In this document: piece by piece, positions 19,096 to 27,836 of the stretch
Numbering within the stretch: the first letter of the stretch is position 1
How the letters are laid out: each line of letters opens with the position of its first letter
NCBI RefSeq assembly: GCF_052055585.1
Contig: NZ_CP170485.1
Location: 868,001 to 932,000, forward strand
Length of the DNA: 64,000 bases
DNA from: Oceanicaulis sp052055585
Lineage (GTDB): Bacteria > Pseudomonadota > Alphaproteobacteria > Caulobacterales > Maricaulaceae
Direction of reading: 5' to 3'
The notes under the pieces: model-generated
Told to the model about the DNA's origin: nothing
The model's input: the letters and a program-made list of their open reading frames with translations, nothing else
Database searches by the model: none
Program-made: the position numbers and the translations under genes

Positions 19096-20973
19096 ATGCG
19101 TCGCGACAAGCAGGAAGCCCAGGCCCAGTTCAATCGTCGCTCGCTTCTGTTGTCGGGCCTGGGGGCTGGTGCGTTCGCAGCGCTGGGCGCACGCATGTAC
19201 GGGCTGCAGGTGCTGGAGCAGGACGCCTATCGCCTGCTGTCAGAACAGAACCAGTTCAATTTCCGTCTTCAGCCGCCGGCGCGCGGTCGCTTGCTGGATC
19301 GTTTCGGCGAGCCTCTGGCGGAAAACCGGGAAAGCTACCGCCTGATGATTGTTCGCGATCAGGCGGGCGACCCGCGCGCGGCGCTTGAACGTCTGTCGCG
19401 CTACATGCCGCTGAGCGAAACCCGGATCGATCGCATTCTGCGCGCCGTGTCACGGACCTCGCGCTTTACACCCGTCACCGTGGCCGAGGATCTCGACTGG
19501 GAGACCTTCGCCCGCATCAATCTGCATCTGCCTGATCTTCCGGGCATCACGCCGGATGTGGGCGAGGTGCGCACCTATCCGCGCCCGTATGATTTTGCGC
19601 ATGTGACCGGCTATGTGCAGGCGGCGCCGCCGGAAGCGGCCAACGATGACCCGCTCTTGCTGCATCCCGGTTTCCGCATTGGCCGGACCGGCGCAGAACT
19701 TCAGCATGAGGATGAGCTGCGGGGGGCGGCCGGTCAGCTCAAGGTCGAGGTGAACGCCACCGGCCGCGTCATGCGCGAGATTCCGGAACAGTCCATTCCC
19801 TCGGTGCCCGGTCGAGACGTCACCCTGACGCTGGACGCGCGGGCGCAGCGCACCGCGATGGAAGCGCTGGGCGATCAGAGTGGGGCTGCCGTCGGCATGG
19901 ACGTGATCACGGGAGAGATCCTGGTGTTGGCTTCCACGCCCAGCTTTGATCCCAACGCCTTCGTGCTGGGGATCGGCCAGGAGGCCTTCGCAGCGCTGAA
20001 CAACAATCCGTATCGGCCGCTTTTCAATAAGGCGACCACCGGGCTCTATGCGCCAGCGTCGACCGTGAAGGTCATGTCCTCGCTAGCCGCACTTGAACAC
20101 GGCGTGGTGGATCCGGACGAGACGATCTATTGCGGCGGCCATACGCGGCTGGGCAATCGGGACTTCCACTGCTGGCGCCGACAAGGCCATGGCCGGGTCA
20201 ATCTGCATGAAGCCGTGAAAGGCTCGTGTGACGTCTATTTCTATGAAATGGCGAACCGGCTTGGGATCGAGCGCTATAACGAGATGCTTGAAAGCTGCGG
20301 CCTGGGGCAGTTCTTCGAGATCGGGCTACCCTATCCGCGCCGGGCCGAGGGCCTGGTGCCGGGGCCGGCATGGAAACGCGCTCGCCGCAACGAGCCCTGG
20401 ACCACGGGCGACACCTTCAATGTCGGCATCGGGCAGGGCGCGCTTCTGAGCTCGCCGCTGCAGCTGGCGGTTATGACGGCGAGGATCGCCACCGGCCGCC
20501 GGGTCATGCCGACCTTGTCGCGGGTTGAAGGCGCTGCGCCGCAGTTTGAATCCATGGGCTGGACCGAAGAGCATCTCGAGCATGTCCGTCTGGCCATGTC
20601 CGGAGTGGTGAACGAGCCGGGCGGGTCCGCCTACTGGCCGCTGGGTACGCGCGGTATTGACCTTGAGGGCGTGCAGATGGGCGGCAAGACCGGCACGTCC
20701 CAGGTGTATTCCATCAGCACGGAAGAACGGGCGGCAGGCTTGCGCGATCAGGAGGATCTGCCCTGGCGTCTACGCAATCATGGTCTGTTCGTGAGTTACG
20801 CGCCCGTCGCCGCGCCGCGTTACGCCGTCACCGTTGTGCTCGAACATGGTATTGGCGGGACGCGTGCAGCGCTTCCTGCCCAGGCTATTCTGCGCGATCT
20901 GGTCCGTCGTGACCCGTCCAATGCGCGCCCCGATGTCATCGCCTCGGCGAACCGTCCCAGCACGGAAGGCTAG
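19096..20973 (+). CDS. mrdA: Penicillin-binding protein 2 (elongasome transpeptidase)
   Basis: The 625-residue class B penicillin-binding protein has a signal-anchor helix (residues 17-35), a PBP dimerisation domain and a transpeptidase domain with the active-site motif Ser322-Thr-Val-Lys325 (in YAPASTVKVM), Ser377-Cys-Asp379 as the SxN-equivalent motif and KTGTS (531-535). It cross-links peptidoglycan during sidewall growth together with RodA, encoded just downstream after three bases. The length suits PBP2. Confidence 0.96.
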   Translation: MRRDKQEAQAQFNRRSLLLSGLGAGAFAALGARMYGLQVLEQDAYRLLSEQNQFNFRLQPPARGRLLDRFGEPLAENRESYRLMIVRDQAGDPRAALERLSRYMPLSETRIDRILRAVSRTSRFTPVTVAEDLDWETFARINLHLPDLPGITPDVGEVRTYPRPYDFAHVTGYVQAAPPEAANDDPLLLHPGFRIGRTGAELQHEDELRGAAGQLKVEVNATGRVMREIPEQSIPSVPGRDVTLTLDARAQRTAMEALGDQSGAAVGMDVITGEILVLASTPSFDPNAFVLGIGQEAFAALNNNPYRPLFNKATTGLYAPASTVKVMSSLAALEHGVVDPDETIYCGGHTRLGNRDFHCWRRQGHGRVNLHEAVKGSCDVYFYEMANRLGIERYNEMLESCGLGQFFEIGLPYPRRAEGLVPGPAWKRARRNEPWTTGDTFNVGIGQGALLSSPLQLAVMTARIATGRRVMPTLSRVEGAAPQFESMGWTEEHLEHVRLAMSGVVNEPGGSAYWPLGTRGIDLEGVQMGGKTGTSQVYSISTEERAAGLRDQEDLPWRLRNHGLFVSYAPVAAPRYAVTVVLEHGIGGTRAALPAQAILRDLVRRDPSNARPDVIASANRPSTEG

Positions 20974-20976
20974 GTC

Positions 20977-22122
20977 ATGGGCGTTTTCACCCAGTCCGCA
21001 CCGCGGGGGTTCCGGGGCAAGCTGTTCGAGATCAACTGGGCGTTTGTCCTGCTGATTCTGCTCGTCGGTCTGATCGGCGTCGGCATGCTGTATTCGGTGG
21101 AGGGCGGCGCCTGGAATCCCTATGCCTCGCGCCATGCCTTGCGTCTGGGCGTCGGTCTGATCGCCATGGTGGTGATCGCACTGTTTCCGCCACGCTTCTG
21201 GATGGGGATCGCCTACCCGGCCTTTCTGGGGGCGTTGGTCCTGTTGATCGGCGTGGAGCTGATCGGCACGACCGCCATGGGCGCGCAGCGCTGGATCGAT
21301 ATCGGTCCCATCCGCATGCAGCCTTCGGAGATCATGAAAATCGCGCTCGTGCTGGCGCTGGCGCGATATTATCACGACCTGCCCGAGGAGAAGGTCTCCT
21401 CGCTGGGAGGGCTCATCATTCCGGCCCTGATGATCGCTGTGCCCATGGGGCTGATCATCAAACAGCCCGATCTGGGCACGTCGCTGCTGCTGGCGGCGAC
21501 GGGCGTCGTGATCGTGTTCCTGGCCGGGCTGAGCTGGAAGGTCATCATCGGCGCAGGGGTGCTGGGCGGCATCGGCGGCGGCTTCTTCTTTCAGTACGGC
21601 CTGCAGGACTATCAGCGCCGACGCATCATGACCTTCATCAACCCCGAGGATGACCCCATGGGGGCGGGCTACCACATCCTGCAGTCCAAGATCGCGTTGG
21701 GCTCAGGCGGGATGACCGGCAAGGGCTATATGGAAGGCACCCAGGCGCACCTGAACTTCCTGCCCGAAAAGCAGACCGACTTTATCTTCACGATGCTGGG
21801 CGAGGAGTTCGGCTTTATCGGCGGGCTGGTCGTGCTGTCGCTCTACGCCCTGATCCTCGCGAACTGCATTATGATCGCCACCTCCTGCCGCTCCGTCTTC
21901 CTGCGGCTGGTGGTGATGGGCGTAGCCACGACCTTCTCACTTTATGTCTTCATCAATGTGGGCATGGTCATGGGCATGCTGCCCGTGGTGGGGGTGCCCC
22001 TGCCGATGATCTCCTATGGCGGCACTGTGATGATGACGGTGCTGATCGGGCTCGGCCTGATCCTGGGCGCACACGTGCATCGCGATACCGAACCGCCCAA
22101 AGGCGCAGGATTGTTCGGTTAA
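20977..22122 (+). CDS. rodA: Elongasome glycosyltransferase RodA
   Basis: The 381-residue SEDS-family protein has about ten membrane helices. Conserved blocks are IGPIRMQPSEIMKIALVLALARY, the loop with GYMEGTQAHLNFLPE and QTDFIFTMLGEE (catalytic region), and GMLPVVGVPLPMISYGGT near the C-terminus. It polymerises lipid II into glycan strands with PBP2. It ends the mre-mrd operon. A short hairpin without a T run (near 22178-22193) follows. Confidence 0.96.
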   Translation: MGVFTQSAPRGFRGKLFEINWAFVLLILLVGLIGVGMLYSVEGGAWNPYASRHALRLGVGLIAMVVIALFPPRFWMGIAYPAFLGALVLLIGVELIGTTAMGAQRWIDIGPIRMQPSEIMKIALVLALARYYHDLPEEKVSSLGGLIIPALMIAVPMGLIIKQPDLGTSLLLAATGVVIVFLAGLSWKVIIGAGVLGGIGGGFFFQYGLQDYQRRRIMTFINPEDDPMGAGYHILQSKIALGSGGMTGKGYMEGTQAHLNFLPEKQTDFIFTMLGEEFGFIGGLVVLSLYALILANCIMIATSCRSVFLRLVVMGVATTFSLYVFINVGMVMGMLPVVGVPLPMISYGGTVMMTVLIGLGLILGAHVHRDTEPPKGAGLFG

Positions 22123-22248
22123 CGCCGCATTGCCCAACTTGACCACGGGCCTCGGATCGACCAACCTCCCGCGCCAAACCGTCGCAGGACGGTATCGGAT
22201 TTATAGCACGCGCCTCACAGGCGCGGCTGAGGGGAGGAGACTGCACAC

Positions 22249-23604
22249 ATGGCGATGGGCGGCGCGAGCGCGCACGGGACTTGGAGCAGCCGTTTCGGCT
22301 TTCTGATGGCGGCGATCGGTTCGTCCGTCGGCCTGGGTAATTTCTGGCGGTTTCCGTATACGGCGGGCGAAAACGGCGGCGCGGCCTTTGTGCTGATCTA
22401 TCTCGCCTGTGTGGCGCTGATCGGTTTCCCGATCCTGATGGCTGAGCTGAGCGTGGGCCGTCACGCCCGCCGCTCCGCGGTCGGTTCAACCCGCAAGATG
22501 GCGTTTGACGCCGGCGCGTCAGAGCTGTGGTCCATCGCTGGCTGGGTCGGCATGGCCGGCGGCGTGATGATCCTGTGCTTCTACTCGGTCGTGGCGGGCT
22601 GGGTCGCGTCCTATGTCTACAAGATGTTCACCGGCTCCATGGCCGGCATGGACCCGGCCGCAGTCTCTGACGTCTTCGGCCAGCTTGTGGGCGACACCGG
22701 CACGGTGATCCTGTGGCACACCCTGTTCATGGGCGTGACCATGGCGATTGTCTGTTTTGGCGTGATCAAGGGCATTGAGCGGACGGTGTCGATCCTGATG
22801 CCGCTCTTCTTCCTGATGCTCGTGGGCATGGTGATCTATGCTGGCGTGACCGCGGATATGGGCGCAGCGATCAATTATCTGTTCGCGCCCGATTTCTCCA
22901 AGATCACCCCCCAGACCTTCCTGGAAGCGCTGGGCCAGGCCTTTTTCTCCATGAGCGTGGGCTCGGCCATCATGATCACCTATGGCTCCTATCTGTCGCG
23001 CGACGACAACCTGCCCCAGTCGGCGGGCATCATTGCGGGCTCGGATACGCTGGTGGCCATCATTGCCGGTCTGGCGATCTTCCCGTTCGTCTTCGCCTTC
23101 GGCCTCAGCCCGGATGCAGGCCCGGGCCTGTTCTTCCAGACCCTGCCGGCGGCGTTCTCGCAAATGCCGGGCGGCCAGTGGGTGGGTGCAGCCTTCTTCT
23201 TCCTCGCCCTGATCGCGGCGCTGACGAGCTCGATCTCGCTCTTGCAAGTGATCGTGGCGTTCGGCGAGGAGCACACCGATTTCGGTCGGGTGGGCTCGGC
23301 GCTGTTCTTTGGCGCGATCATCTATCTGTTCGGCGTGGCCGCAGCCTTCTCGGGCGATTTCTTCGACATTCTCGACAAGGTGTCCGGCACGATCCTGCTG
23401 CCGCTGGGCGGTCTTCTGATCGCGCTGTTCACCGGCTGGGTGGTGTCCAAATCGCTCATGCAAAAAGAGCTGCCCCATGCCGGCGAGAAGTTCTTCGCCT
23501 ACTGGCGCTTCACCATTCGCTGGCTGGCGCCGGTGGCGGTGGGCCTGATCATTGTGACAGGTCTGGCCAGCATGTTCGGTCTGACCCTGCCGTTCATCGG
23601 TTAG
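22249..23604 (+). CDS. Sodium-dependent (SNF/NSS family) transporter
   Basis: The 451-residue protein has eleven to twelve membrane helices. The unwound first helix AAIGSSVGLGNFWRFPY contains the sodium and substrate sites of the neurotransmitter:sodium symporter family. Bacterial members usually take up amino acids such as leucine, tryptophan or tyrosine. The second conserved block FFSMSVGSAIMITYGSY covers helix 6. The actual substrate is not predictable. It stands alone, with a terminator at 23624. Confidence 0.92.
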   Translation: MAMGGASAHGTWSSRFGFLMAAIGSSVGLGNFWRFPYTAGENGGAAFVLIYLACVALIGFPILMAELSVGRHARRSAVGSTRKMAFDAGASELWSIAGWVGMAGGVMILCFYSVVAGWVASYVYKMFTGSMAGMDPAAVSDVFGQLVGDTGTVILWHTLFMGVTMAIVCFGVIKGIERTVSILMPLFFLMLVGMVIYAGVTADMGAAINYLFAPDFSKITPQTFLEALGQAFFSMSVGSAIMITYGSYLSRDDNLPQSAGIIAGSDTLVAIIAGLAIFPFVFAFGLSPDAGPGLFFQTLPAAFSQMPGGQWVGAAFFFLALIAALTSSISLLQVIVAFGEEHTDFGRVGSALFFGAIIYLFGVAAAFSGDFFDILDKVSGTILLPLGGLLIALFTGWVVSKSLMQKELPHAGEKFFAYWRFTIRWLAPVAVGLIIVTGLASMFGLTLPFIG

Positions 23605-23623
23605 GACCAGACGAATTCCAGAC

Positions 23624-23656
23624 AAAAGCCCCGGTCGATGACCGGGGCTTTTTCTT
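23624..23656 (+). terminator. Bidirectional terminator between transporter and pip
   Basis: The stem AGCCCCGGTC / GACCGGGGCT with a GAT loop is flanked by AAAA on the left and TTTTTC on the right. It can end both the plus-strand transporter and the minus-strand aminopeptidase transcripts. Confidence 0.88.
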
Positions 23657-23672
23657 TGCGTCAGTGGCTGGC

Positions 23673-24647
23673 CTAACCGAAGCGGCGGGCGAACATGTCG
23701 GTCGCGCGGACGAGCCCGTCGACAATGCCGGGCTCGCCTGCGGCATGGCCCGCATCGCCTACAAAATTCAGCTGCACACCCGGCCAGGCCTGGGCCAGAA
23801 CCCAGGCGGTGCGCGGTGGGGTCACCATGTCATAGCGCCCCTGCACGATGACGCCGGGAATTTCCTTGAGATGGTCCGTGTCTTCGAGCAGCACGCCTTC
23901 GCGCTCAAAGAAGCCGCCATGATGGAAGTAATGCGCCTCGATCCGCGCAAGCGCATCCGAGCGGTGCGGGTCGGGGTTCACATGTTCCGGCACGGTGCTC
24001 ATCGAGATCAGGGCGCTTTCCCAGCTCGACCAGGCAAGGGCGTCTTCACGGCGCTCATCCATGCTGGCGCCGGATGTGAGGCGCTTGTAATAGGCGCCGA
24101 TCACATCGTCCCGCTCTTCAGCGCTCAAACGATCGGTCAGGCGGCACCAGGCGTCGGGAAACAGCCGGTTCGCACCATCCTTGTAGAACCAGTTCAGCTC
24201 ATGGCGGGTGCAGGTGAAGACACCGCGCAGCACCATGGCGAGCACCCGGTCCGGGCAGGCGCGAGCATAGGCGAGCGCCAGCGTGGCGCCCCATGAGCCG
24301 CCGAACGCCACCCATTTGTCGATGCCCAGATGGACCCTCAATTGCTCGATATCATTGACCAGATGGGCGGTGGTGTTGTGCTCGAGCGAGGAATAGGGAC
24401 GCGAACGGCCACAGCCACGCTGGTCAAAAACGATGATGCGGTAGCGCCTTGGATCAAAGAAGCGTCGCATGGCGGGGGCTGCGCCGCCGCCCGGTCCGCC
24501 GTGCAGGGTGATCACGGGAACGCCGTCAGGACGCCCGCAATCCTCGTAATACAGGCTGTGGCCCTGTCCCACATCCAGGAACCCCGAATGATGCGGGGTC
24601 AGGGGCGGGTACAGGCCCAGACGGCGATGAGAGCGAACTGTGTCCAT
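23673..24647 (-). CDS. pip: Prolyl aminopeptidase (alpha/beta hydrolase)
   Basis: The product of 324 residues removes N-terminal proline from peptides. It shows the family motifs HGGPGGG (oxyanion hole), VFDQRGCGRS, the nucleophile elbow GGSWGATLAL, the acid in VQGRYDMVTP and the catalytic His in GDAGHAAGEP. Length and motif spacing match cytoplasmic Pip of proteobacteria. The ATG at 24647 was chosen. A start 33 bases upstream only adds an unrelated lead. Confidence 0.93.
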   Translation of the reverse strand: MDTVRSHRRLGLYPPLTPHHSGFLDVGQGHSLYYEDCGRPDGVPVITLHGGPGGGAAPAMRRFFDPRRYRIIVFDQRGCGRSRPYSSLEHNTTAHLVNDIEQLRVHLGIDKWVAFGGSWGATLALAYARACPDRVLAMVLRGVFTCTRHELNWFYKDGANRLFPDAWCRLTDRLSAEERDDVIGAYYKRLTSGASMDERREDALAWSSWESALISMSTVPEHVNPDPHRSDALARIEAHYFHHGGFFEREGVLLEDTDHLKEIPGVIVQGRYDMVTPPRTAWVLAQAWPGVQLNFVGDAGHAAGEPGIVDGLVRATDMFARRFG

Positions 24648-24753
24648 TTTTCCCGTGCTAATCAGCGGATTAACTTTCAAGTCTGTTTACCGTGAGACTA
24701 TGTCGTTTTATCACTATGTGGAACCAGCTTCGCGAGGGGGAGTTGGTCTCTGT

Positions 24754-25413
24754 ATGAAGGATCGCTTCGACATGCACACGGTCGTCAGGACTCTGGGCCT
24801 GGTTGTCGGTTTCTGCGCCTGCACCGCTGCTCTGTCAGGGTGCGCCAGCCAACCGATCGCCCTGGGCGCCGAGGCCCAGGTTGATATCGAGGCGGAAGCG
24901 CGACTGCGCACCCAGGCGTCCAGACTGAGCGCGCTCGTGGATGATCAGGGCTGGACGCTCAGTTCCGGTCCTGCCGACGCAGCCCGCGAATTCTTCAGCC
25001 GTCTTGTGAACGGCGGATCCGCCGACACCTCCGAAACGGACCCGGTGACGGTCTATCTCGAAGCTCAAGACGGCAATGCAGCCCTCGCTTTTCATGAAGA
25101 CCTCGCGCAGTTGATCACGCTGGCGCAGGGCGTTTCAGATGCCGCTATGCAGATCAGCACCAGTGCTCAGGGGCTTGGGCAATCCACGCTGACGCAGGAT
25201 CTGGCCTCCGCCGAAAGCGCGCTGGGCGCCGTCCGTCGCGCGGAAGAGTTTTTCCTCGCTGTTTCCGAACATTTGGGCGCGTCCGCGGACGAAGCCCAGG
25301 TCGAGCAATCGCTTCAGTCTCTGGCGGAGGAAAAGTCTCGCCTGGCTGATGCTGCGGACACGCTGGCGGAACTTCGCTGGGCGGCGCAATCCAATCTGGG
25401 CCTTTCAAGCTGA
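24754..25413 (+). CDS. Hypothetical lipoprotein
   Basis: The product of about 219 residues starts with a basic stretch and a hydrophobic helix ending in the lipobox LSGC (Cys at about residue 29), so it should be lipidated and anchored in the envelope. The mature part is acidic, alanine-rich and largely helical (for example EEFFLAVSEHLGASADEAQVE), without a family I recognise. A GAGGGGGAG box lies about 12 bases before the ATG at 24754. An ATG at 24772 is an alternative. Its TGA overlaps the methyltransferase start, so the two are probably one operon. Confidence 0.7.
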   Translation: MKDRFDMHTVVRTLGLVVGFCACTAALSGCASQPIALGAEAQVDIEAEARLRTQASRLSALVDDQGWTLSSGPADAAREFFSRLVNGGSADTSETDPVTVYLEAQDGNAALAFHEDLAQLITLAQGVSDAAMQISTSAQGLGQSTLTQDLASAESALGAVRRAEEFFLAVSEHLGASADEAQVEQSLQSLAEEKSRLADAADTLAELRWAAQSNLGLSS

Positions 25414-26045
25414 TGACACAGACCATTCCGGGCGACGCGCTCGACCCGCAAACCGTCAAGGGCTTTCTCGCTGATGACGAAGGTCAGGCTTTGGCCCGTC
25501 ACGCTCTGGCCGCGGCGCAGGCTGCGCCGGGCGCGTTCGTAGAGGTTGGCAGCTGGTGCGGGCGTTCCAGCGTCTATCTGGGGCGCGCCGCACGTGAGGC
25601 TGGTCGCGTGCTGTTCGCCATCGACCATCACCGCGGCTCTGAAGAGCATCAGCCGGGCGAGGGTTATCATGATCCCGAGCTGTTTGACGCGGATCTGGGC
25701 CGGGTCGACACCTTGCCGGCATTACGCCGCACGGTGGCGCTTGCGGATCTGGAGCAGAGCGTGGTCCCCGTGGTCGGCCCCTCTGCAATTATTGGCGCAA
25801 ACTGGTCTGCGCCTTTGAGCTTTGTGTTCATTGATGGCGGGCACGCCATGCACACGGCTCTGGCCGATTATCGCGCCTGGGCCGGGCATGTGGCGCGCGG
25901 CGGGCTGCTGGCCATCCATGACGTCTTCCCCAATCCCGAGGATGGGGGGCGCCCGCCTTACGAAATCTGGAAACTGGCCGTCGCCTCAGGCCTGTTCGAG
26001 CCGGTCGAGCGGGTCAATACGCTCGAGATTCTGCGTCGCCTTTAA
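25413..26045 (+). CDS. Class I SAM-dependent methyltransferase (Methyltransf_24-like)
   Basis: The 210-residue protein has the SAM-binding motif FVEVGSWCGRSSVYL (motif I), an acidic strand end in LFAIDHH (motif II) and FVFIDGGHA (motif IV), a pattern of the CmcI/Methyltransf_24 group that often acts on sugars or polyketides. The ATG overlaps the lipoprotein stop. Its last 32 bases overlap, tail to tail, the end of the alpha/alpha-toroid gene on the other strand. The substrate is unknown. The neighbouring glycosyltransferase cassette suggests a sugar-containing product. Confidence 0.78.
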   Translation: MTQTIPGDALDPQTVKGFLADDEGQALARHALAAAQAAPGAFVEVGSWCGRSSVYLGRAAREAGRVLFAIDHHRGSEEHQPGEGYHDPELFDADLGRVDTLPALRRTVALADLEQSVVPVVGPSAIIGANWSAPLSFVFIDGGHAMHTALADYRAWAGHVARGGLLAIHDVFPNPEDGGRPPYEIWKLAVASGLFEPVERVNTLEILRRL

Positions 26046-27117
26046 GCCAGGCGTCAGGCCGGGCGTGGCGGATCAACAGCTCTGAGCCATTGCTGAGCCC
26101 ATACAGCGCGTCAGCGGCCAGAACGACTGCGCCCGCCGTCCAGCTGGGGCGTTCCTTGGGCCAGACCTGACCCAGCTCGAACTGCCAGCCCATCCAATAG
26201 CCTTCGCCATCACGCGCCAGCGGCGCCAGGGCGCCCAGCAGACGTTGCGCCCGGACGGTCTCGCCAATGCTGAGACAGGCCAGAGCCAGCTCGGCGGTTT
26301 CTGCGGCTGTGATCCAGGGTTCCTCGCTGACGCAGCGGCACCCCAGATCCTCGACCACGAAGGTGTCCCAGCCCGCATGTAGATGCGCCTTGGCGCCGAG
26401 GCCTGTCAGCACGCCCGAGAGCACCGGATAATACCAGTCCATGGCGTAGCGGGAGCGATCCTCACCCAGCCGGTCAAAGCGGTGTGGTCTGTCGGTGAAG
26501 GTCTGGGCGATCTTGCGGCGCGCGCGGGCCCAGTCAGGGCGCGTCTGATCAAGCGCGTCTGCGATGCGTAGACCGCATTCCAGACTTTTATAGAGCGAGG
26601 CGTTGCCCGCTTTCAGCGAGTCCACGTCTTCGAGCGGCTGACCGTCATCGGGCTTGCGCCAGACCACATCGCCATGGGGCGTCTGATGGCTGACCACCCA
26701 GTCGAGCGCTTTGGAGATCATGCCCGCATGGCGAGCGATCAGGCGCGGCTCATCCAGCGCCAGCGCGCAGCGCAGTATTGTAACGGCGGCATAGCCGGTG
26801 AAATTGGTGTCATGGGCGGTGATAGGGTTTTCAGGCGGCGCAATCCGCTCACCGCTTTCATCCATCGGCACGCCCGCGCCCAGCTCGCCCAGCCAGGAGC
26901 CGTCTTCGTGCTGGCGCTCGGCCAGGGCATCCAGGGCTGAATGAACCGCCGTCTCGCGCCCGGCGACGGCCAGCGCCATGGCGCTTTCACCATGGTTCCA
27001 GGGGTCCCAGACACCTGTCTCGATCCAGGGGATCGCGCCGTCGCGCTGCTGCAGGTCCTCGATCCGGTCCGCGCAGGCGGCGATGTCGACGCCGATGGAT
27101 TGCGGGCGATGGCTCAT
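26014..27117 (-). CDS. Alpha/alpha-toroid (prenyltransferase/squalene-cyclase fold) protein
   Basis: The product of 367 residues is built of helical repeats with motifs such as QQRDGAIPW, RQHEDGSWLGE, HQTPHGDVVW and ERPSWTAGAVVLAADAL, resembling the QW repeats of terpene cyclases and prenyltransferase beta subunits. The DXDD motif of squalene-hopene cyclases is not evident, so catalysis is uncertain. It could also be a glycoside-processing toroid enzyme. The ATG at 27117 overlaps the TGA of the methyltransferase upstream. It is the last gene of a three-gene cassette after a GT4 enzyme and a methyltransferase. Confidence 0.65.
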   Translation of the reverse strand: MSHRPQSIGVDIAACADRIEDLQQRDGAIPWIETGVWDPWNHGESAMALAVAGRETAVHSALDALAERQHEDGSWLGELGAGVPMDESGERIAPPENPITAHDTNFTGYAAVTILRCALALDEPRLIARHAGMISKALDWVVSHQTPHGDVVWRKPDDGQPLEDVDSLKAGNASLYKSLECGLRIADALDQTRPDWARARRKIAQTFTDRPHRFDRLGEDRSRYAMDWYYPVLSGVLTGLGAKAHLHAGWDTFVVEDLGCRCVSEEPWITAAETAELALACLSIGETVRAQRLLGALAPLARDGEGYWMGWQFELGQVWPKERPSWTAGAVVLAADALYGLSNGSELLIRHARPDAWLKGDAESRAY

Positions 27118-27836
27118 GCCGCGTCCTTCTGGAAGTACAGCGCGACGGATTTGCCCATCACCGGGTTCAGCGCGGCTTCGGTCCAGCGCGTCAGGCGCGG
27201 CTTCTCCATCAGATCCCATTCCAGGAGTTTGCGGAAGGCGCTGACCGTGCGGCTTTCTTCCTGACGCTCCCATTTCGCGCAGCGCAGCCACCAATAGGGC
27301 GAATGGAGCGCGTGCGCCCAATGGCGCTTGTAGGGGCGATAGCCGCGGCTCGCGACCCGGTCACGAAGCTCATGGTCCTTGAAGATGCGTACATGACCGC
27401 CGGGCGTGTTCTGATAGCCTTCTGACAGGGCCCAGCAGATCTTCTCCGGCCAGTAGCGCGGCACGGACAGGGCAAAGCGCCCGCCCGGTTTGACGATGCG
27501 GGTGATCTCATCCAGCGCGGCGTCCACATCGGGAAGATGCTCGAGCACTTCAGAACAGATCACGACGTCAAAGCTGTTGTCGGCAAAAGGCAGTCGGCCC
27601 GCATCCCCCACACACCACACCGCGCTGCGCGGCGGGGTCTGGGGCGGCGGGGGCAGTTCGAAAAAGCCGTCGACTGCGCTCTTGAGATCCTCAAGGCTGA
27701 GGTCGAGCATGGTCACGTCGAGCGCCTTATCATGCCAGTAGAAGGCATGGCTGTGGCGGCCCCGGCCGCAGCCAAGGTCCAGCACGCGCTGGCCGTCCTG
27801 AAGGTCCAGCGCATCAAGGTCCAGGGTCACCATCAT
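27114..27836 (-). CDS. Class I SAM-dependent methyltransferase
   Basis: The 240-residue product has motif I RVLDLGCGRGRHS, the post-I acid VTMLDLS, and the methyltransf_11 block FDVVICSEVLEHLPD with IVKPGGRFALSVP. This group methylates small molecules, often sugars or lipids. The C-terminal third is unusually rich in Trp, Arg and His (YKRHWAHALHSPYWWLRCAKW), perhaps a substrate or membrane contact. Both ends overlap neighbours by four bases, so the three genes are translationally coupled. Confidence 0.8.
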   Translation of the reverse strand: MMVTLDLDALDLQDGQRVLDLGCGRGRHSHAFYWHDKALDVTMLDLSLEDLKSAVDGFFELPPPPQTPPRSAVWCVGDAGRLPFADNSFDVVICSEVLEHLPDVDAALDEITRIVKPGGRFALSVPRYWPEKICWALSEGYQNTPGGHVRIFKDHELRDRVASRGYRPYKRHWAHALHSPYWWLRCAKWERQEESRTVSAFRKLLEWDLMEKPRLTRWTEAALNPVMGKSVALYFQKDAA

